From positions 396,503,993 through 396,567,992 of the forward strand of contig NC_058520.1 in NCBI RefSeq assembly GCF_904849725.1: a DNA stretch of 64,000 nucleotides. The letters are read 5' to 3'. The stretch's first letter is position 1, and every line of letters begins with the position of its first letter. Both the position numbers and the translations under genes were made by a program. Positions 58,673-64,000 of the stretch are shown piece after piece. This DNA is from Hordeum vulgare subsp. vulgare (lineage: Eukaryota; Streptophyta; Magnoliopsida; Poales; Poaceae). Below the pieces are notes generated by a model, which saw only the letters and a list, made by a program, of their open reading frames with translations, made no database searches and was not told where the DNA came from.

Positions 58673-60148
58673 ATGGATTCCATCTTGGCAAATGAAACTT
58701 GGGAGATCACTGATCGTCCTTATGGGTGCAAACCTATAGGATGCAAATGGGTATTCAAGAAGAAGCTTAGGCCTGATGGTACTATCGAAAAGTACAAGGC
58801 ACGACTCGTGGCTAAGGGTTATACCCAAAAGGATGGTGAAGACTTCTTTGATACTTACTCACCCGTGGCTCGACTGACCACTATTCAAGTACTACTTTCA
58901 CTAGCCGCTTCACATGGTCTTCTCATTCATCAAATGGATGTTAAGACTGGTTTCCTAAATGGAGAATTGGATGAGGAAATTTACAAGGAACAACCAGATG
59001 GGTTTGTAGTAGATGGCCAGGAAGGAAAAGTATGCAAGTTGCTGAAGTCTTTATATGGACTTAAGCAAGCACCCAAGCAGTGGCATGAGAAGTTTGAAAG
59101 AACTCTAACAAGTGCAGGCTTTGTTGTAAACAAAGCTGATAAATGTGTGTACTATCGCCATGGTGGGTGCGAGGGAGTTATCCTTTGCCTGTATGTTGAT
59201 GAGATACTGATTTTCGGAACAAATCTGAATGTTATTAAAGAGGTCAAGGATTTCCTATCTCACTGTTTTGAGATGAAGGATTTAGGAGTGGCTGATGTCA
59301 TTCTGAACATCAAGTTGTTGAGAGACGAAGATGGTGGGATTACGTTGCTTCAATCTCACTATGTGGAAAAGATCTTGAGTCGCTTTGGGTATAGTGACTG
59401 CAAGTCCTCTCCCACACCATATGATGTGAGTGTGCTGCTTCGAAAGAATCGAAGACTTGCTAGAGACCAATTGAAATATTCTCAGATTATTGGCTCGCTT
59501 ATGTACTTAGCCAGTGCTACAAGACCTGACGTCTCTTTTGCTGTTAGCAAACTGAGTCAGTTTGTCTCAAAACCAGGAGATGTACATTGGAAAGCTCTAG
59601 AGAGAGTTTTGCGTTATTTGAAAGGCACTTCAAATTATGGAATTCACTATACTGGACACCCAAAGGTGCTTGAAGGGTATAGTGATTCAAACTGGATTTC
59701 TGATGCTGATGAGATAAAGGCCACGAGCGGATATGTATTCACTCATGGAGGTGGCGCTTTTTCTTGGAAGTCTTGCAAGCAAACGATCTTAACAAGGTCA
59801 ACAATGGAAGCAGAACTCACAACACTAGATACAGCTACGGTCGAAGCAGATTGGCTTCGCCGGCTCTTGAGTGACTTGCCGGTTGTCGAGAAATCTGTAC
59901 CGGGTATCCTTATGAACTACGACAATCAAACTGTGATCACGAAAGTGAGCAGCTCAAAGGATAACATGAAGAAATCAAGACACGTTCAGAGAAGGTTAAA
60001 ATCTGTCAGGAAAATGAGAAACTCCAGAGTTATTGAATTGGATTATATCCAAACATCTAAAAATCTGGCAGATCCTTTTACTAAGGGTCTATCACGCATT
60101 GTGATAGATAATGTATCGAGGGAGATGGGTATGAGACCCACAATTTGA
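58673..60148 (+). pseudogene. RT and RNase H of the second Copia element
   Basis: A 491-codon uninterrupted frame. RVT_2 motifs are [53 protein letters not shown] (first catalytic Asp) and [20 protein letters not shown]. The active-site loop reads YVDE (59193-59204) instead of YVDD, replacing one of the two adjacent metal-binding aspartates. RNase H follows ([38 protein letters not shown]) and the frame ends REMGMRPTI. The frame is open, but upstream breaks and the YVDE change make activity unlikely. Confidence 0.88.
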
Positions 60149-60705
60149 GTTGTTCACAGTGGTACCTATTCTTTGTGATCGGAGATCCCGTGAATTAGAT
60201 GTGGAAGACAAGCTATTGGTCAACTGAGAGGAAAGTATCCTTATCATTAACAATACCACTCCATGAAGATGCAATACTTTCCTAAACTGGATGGCAGGTT
60301 GATATACATATTAATATGTTCTAAGTGGCTTATTGAAGCTGAGATGTTGTCCTGCAGAACATCTTTTGAAGAACATACTTATATGAGTCGGATTGTTAAA
60401 TGTCGCAGTCTATGAGAATAGGGTGCTCTCTAGTATACTCATGAAAGGTATCGGAGTATGACGCATAAGCTCCATCCGCGGGGAAGTCCCACGGTAGCCT
60501 AGTATTGGTCAAGGATCTGTGTGAAGCTAGATTTGTAGAAAACTTGCAGTTCAAGGCTTAGTCCATTGTCCAAGTTGCTTACTAGTGTAGCATGGAGTTC
60601 TAGGTGGAAGTTCAACTTAACAGTCTCCACTGCAGTATCGATATATAAAACAGTGTTTTGGAACCAAAGAAAAATTTTGTGTGCCTCTGGGATCTGGTGG
60701 GGGAT
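60149..60705 (+). other. 3' untranslated region and polypurine tract of the second Copia element
   Basis: Non-coding sequence from the pol stop to the right LTR; ends with the purine-rich GATCTGGTGGGGGAT (60691-60705) that should prime plus-strand synthesis. Confidence 0.8.
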
Positions 60706-61580
60706 TGTTGGAATTTTTGTCTACTTTTGGGCCAGCCCAATATATATTTTCAGAAAATTCCTAATAAATCCTAGAGGCCCACGCAGCCCATTTGTGCAAG
60801 GCAAGAGGTGGAAATGTTTAGTCCCACATTGCTAGTTTAGTGGGAGTTGGACCTCCTTATAAGGGAGGATGTTTCCACACATGTATGAGCTTGAGAACAA
60901 GAGAGACATACACGCGTGCTCCTCCTCCTTCGCCGCCGCCTCGCCTCATCACGACGCGCCGCGGGTTGCGGGAATGAGCCAAGCCGCGACTGGTATACGA
61001 AAGGTTACTCGTTTATGTAGTGGATATTGAAAGTGAACGCTGCACTCTTCGGCTGTTGTCTATTCGTTTCGTCTCCCTCGCTCTCTTTGGCTCCCATCGC
61101 TGGCCTCTCGCCTCCTTCTCTTGCGCCTATAAAAGAGAGGTCGCTCCTCTTCAGAGAAGACGCATCAGAACTTCCTTTCGCCACCGGTTCCTTTCTCTGT
61201 GTTGCTGCTACGTTCTTCCCTATCCCGACTTGCGGCGTGCACCGTAGGTCGGGACAGTAGGCCTCCGAAACTCCATCCATTCGAGTTCTGTATGGGAGAA
61301 AGGCGATAAGGTTTTTGGGGAGCACTCAGCGCGACTACTGGCTTCCATCACGGACACCGACGATCTCTTCCCGGACGACGACTACTTCCGCGATGTCGAC
61401 CACCTCTTCATTAACATGGCCAATGACAACGCCAACACCAACCATACTGCAACTTAGTACGTACTCATGTTCTTTTTCTTTGAGTTCCTACCGCAACTTC
61501 TTGCTATAGTTTCACTTCTAGATATGTTCTGTTTCTGCTCATCACTCCATATGATACCTTGTCTATATAGAACGGTTACA
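60706..61580 (+). repeat. Right LTR of the second Copia element, 3'-truncated
   Basis: Aligned with the left LTR from its first base. It retains two segments lost from the left copy (about 60990-61150 and 61240-61350) with a TATA-like CCTATAAAAG near 61127-61136, so the left LTR has lost its promoter. It ends at ACACATATG, where the left copy continues for roughly another 150 bp. Confidence 0.85.
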
Positions 61581-61581
61581 C

Positions 61582-61652
61582 ATATGTTTTTTTAACAAAA
61601 GGGGTTTCCCCCTGCTCCATTTATTGAAGCAGCGAACCAAACAGTCTTACAA
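61582..61652 (-). repeat. Short LINE-like 3' tail fragment
   Basis: Minus strand reads AGCAGGGGGAAACCCCTTTTGTT then a run of A, typical of the 3' end of grass LINE elements. Only about 70 bases are present; a 5'-truncated insertion or rearranged scrap sitting at the truncation point of the LTR. Weak, short evidence. Confidence 0.4.
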
Positions 61653-64000
61653 TGTAACATCCCAATTTTCTTAAATTCGGATGTTAATAGATCATTCATA
61701 TGCATCTCATATTTTTATGCATTATTGTGTTCTTCTGAAAATTCCATTCGTTATGTGACTGCGGGCAATTTATTGGAGTGGAGATAATATGACTTCTCCC
61801 GTGTCGAATTAAAGTGCATAACGTTTAGAATATTATTTTGGAGTTACCCACTTGGTTTTGCAAATTTTTATAATGTCCGAAATTATCTTTAGTTAAGTTT
61901 TCAAATGCTTTTTGCGTGGCCTATTGCATTAAAACTATTTTTTTTAAAATTGCATTAGGAGGAACTAGGGTTCCTTTATTATTTATTAGGTGGATTCATT
62001 TTATATTTATTTATGTCTATATTAACATTTTTAATATATATATATATGTATATTACTATATGCGTATATATCTTTATCTTTATATGTATATATATATTTT
62101 TCTGTTATTTTCTTAAAAAAAAAACTGGGCTAAGCTGGCCAGGCCGAGCCAAAGGCTCAGCCCAGCCAGCACCGCAGGTGCCTTGAGCCAGGCCACGAGG
62201 CCACATGCACCACGTGCACCAGCACGCCACAGCTCCCACCCGAGCCACCCTCCCCACGTCTCCTTCCTTTCTTCTCTCCTCTCCTTCCTTCTTCTCCCAG
62301 CAGCCCGAGACCTGCACCACCAGGCAGTGATTTCTTTCCCAGTACTCCCTCTCCTCCTTCCTTTCTACTCCCTCCACCCAGCCTATATATACCCCCCCTC
62401 GGCCACCCCTTCCCAACCCTAGCCGCCGCCGCATCCACGAGCCGCCGCCGCCACGAGCCTCGCCGGAGCAGCAGCACCCCGAGGCGGCGCCACCCTCGGC
62501 CTCGCCCTGGGAAACAGCCCCGTCGAGCCCCCTTCGCTCCCCCGCGCCTCCCCCTCGGAGGAACACCCGTCGCCGCCTCCCCGAAGCCCTCCACCGCCCG
62601 GAGCCTCCCCTCCCTCGCCGGCCAGCTCTCCCTCGCCGGTGCACCCCTCTGCCAGCAAGGTAGTCTCTCTTCTCTCTCTATATTTCATGCATTCTATTCT
62701 AGCCCTTAGATCCCATGCAAGGGCGAGGATTAAATCACTACATACCCCTTCGGTTTATCTCAGAAAACCAGTAGGTTTTCTTGTCACTTAAGTTTTAACC
62801 GGCGACTTTGCTAACCTTCGGCCGTTTTCCCGAAGCCATTCAACAAACGCCACTGCAGCCAATAGAAACTTGCCACGTATACCCTCGGTTAGCTACTAGT
62901 AGTTTTATGTTTTTCTGTCTATTTTACAAAAACAGAAACTTTCAATTTTGTTTTGGCCACAACCTTTTATCCCGAAGTCCAATGACATTGATTCTTTTTC
63001 CAGTAGCTCACAAATTTCCTGTAGTTTTTAAAAACATATAATTTGTCTATGTTTGAAATTTTTAAATATAAGTTAGAGCAGAATTAGTTTAAACCTTGTT
63101 TTGCCTATTCCAGGAGTTTGAAAAATTATTTTTAGTTGATTCTTTTTGCTACTGTTTTCTAGTGATAAAATATTACCGTGGTAGAAGTTTCAGAATTTTT
63201 AAAGTATTTGTACTGGTGTTTTCAACAAAAACAAGTTTCTGCCATACTTGCGCGCGATAAACTCTTTTGCTTAGGCTTTCGCAAATCATTGCATGTGATG
63301 TTATTTTTACTTGTGGCATGATCGAATTGCTTATGGTGGGCTTTGTGTTTGTATCGGTAGATCATCCGGAGTGCGAAGCGTGTTACTTAGAGACGCTCGA
63401 GCAGGACAACTATCATCAAGGCAAGTCATCTTTGATCATGTTACTTTACCTATGTTTTCGATGCATGGTAGATCACCTTCTTTGCCCAATTTGCATGCTG
63501 CCTAGGTACTTGGAAACTTTAGTGTAAGTTGTAGTATCATGTGGTAGGAACACAACAACCCCGATACTTGGCCCCGGGACGACAATATTATATTTGCTAT
63601 GCTTAAGTAGACGGGTATCGGTTGAGTGTATAGCACGAGTGATGCGAGGTTGATATAATAATCAAGACCGGACTAAGACAAGATTTTCAAGACCTCGGAC
63701 GCAATGCAACACTGGGTGAAGGACGGTTGATCGGCTCCCTGGAAAAACCCAGTGGATGCCCGGGATGCTGGAGAGGCCATGTCATCCTGCGGAAAGCTTC
63801 ACCCAGGCTCGAAGAGACGGACGGAGACTTCAAGACTCCAGGCTTACCTGCATAGCCACAAGTCATTATGGGCTCTGGCTTGGTTGGACAACGCGGCGAC
63901 TCTGGACAGGCGGTGCTAGCAGATGTAGACGAACGGTAGGAATGGATGGGCACCGACAGGGATTCAGAGGGACCCGTTGAAAGACCATGTTTTGATCATC
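61653..64000 (+). repeat. 5' part of a long LTR, continuing beyond the window
   Basis: Begins TGTAACATCCC, the TG start seen in several Gypsy families with long LTRs. There is no internal domain within the 2.35 kb visible. TATA-like CTATATATAC at 62383-62392 is followed by a GC-rich CCGCCGCC leader (62400-62660) and then AT-rich sequence. The order matches the solo LTR at 41587-46279. An AT microsatellite lies at 62030-62100. Orientation plus; whether it is a solo LTR or a complete element cannot be told here. Confidence 0.65.
62383..62392 (+). promoter_or_regulatory. TATA box of the long LTR at the right edge
   Basis: CTATATATAC immediately upstream of a CT/GC-rich leader; the only strong TATA context in this LTR. 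Confidence 0.6.

Larger units (their letters stand above)
54447..61580 (+). mobile_element. Second Copia retrotransposon, LTR-truncated, with hAT insertion
   Basis: Left LTR 54447-56525 (begins TGCTGGAAT, ends TTCCAACA) and right LTR from 60706 (TGTTGGAAT) share the sequence from the first base, a GGGCC..GCCCA block and a TTTCCACACATG leader. The internal region encodes Copia gag, integrase, RT and RNase H in plus orientation. The right LTR stops at about 61580 against a short poly-T-led fragment, so no TSD can be checked. The usual tRNA-Met primer site is not seen after the left LTR. It inserted outside the 51-kb element. Confidence 0.88.

Noticed and set aside
62105..62690. Gly/Arg-rich frames on the minus strand
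   Set aside because: Same situation: CCGCCG-rich LTR leader giving stop-poor antisense frames.

Overview
This is repeat-dense nuclear DNA from a large-genome grass, most likely a Triticeae species (wheat, Aegilops, barley or rye). The strongest clue is a recognisable WIS/Angela/BARE-type Copia LTR at 7702. I see no intact host gene. Almost everything is nested LTR retrotransposons, dissected here from their LTR ends, target-site duplications (TSDs), primer sites and broken coding regions.

Layout. (1) 1-746 is pre-insertion flank. (2) 752-51921 is one non-autonomous Copia-like element on the minus strand (TSD ATTGT; about 9.5 kb once nested insertions are removed). It has 1.5-kb LTRs, a gag remnant, no pol, and a second transcription unit with its own TATA box. 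It carries three insertions: (2a) 2412-23074, a minus-strand Ty3/Gypsy element of Tat/Retand type (element A, TSD ATGGG), itself split by a full-length WIS/Angela element at 7702-16253 (TSD AGTCC); (2b) 23945-40230, a head-to-head composite of the same Gypsy family (TSD GCTGG) bounded by LTRs in inverted orientation; (2c) 41587-46279, a 4.7-kb solo LTR (TSD GGAAT). (3) 51927-54446 is the other flank, with no recognisable gene. (4) 54447-about 61580 is a second Copia element on the plus strand. A 1.36-kb hAT transposon (TSD TTTCCACA) sits in its left LTR, and its right LTR is cut short. (5) 61653-64000 is the start of a very long LTR that runs off the window.

The most unusual content belongs to the Gypsy family. 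Each copy carries, between pol and the 3' LTR and antisense to gag-pol, a six-exon intron-containing gene (copies at 3229-6732, 24979-27955 and 35922-39413). All three copies are mutated but share splice sites. Between this gene and pol lie tandem 71-bp and 172-bp repeats whose units form paired hairpins with covarying bases. The composite 23945-40230 is flanked by a single 5-bp TSD although its two terminal LTRs point in opposite directions. This is best explained by a rearranged cDNA made before integration.

All coding regions are pseudogenes at some level. Family names other than WIS/Angela are inferred from domain content and organisation, not from a database search.
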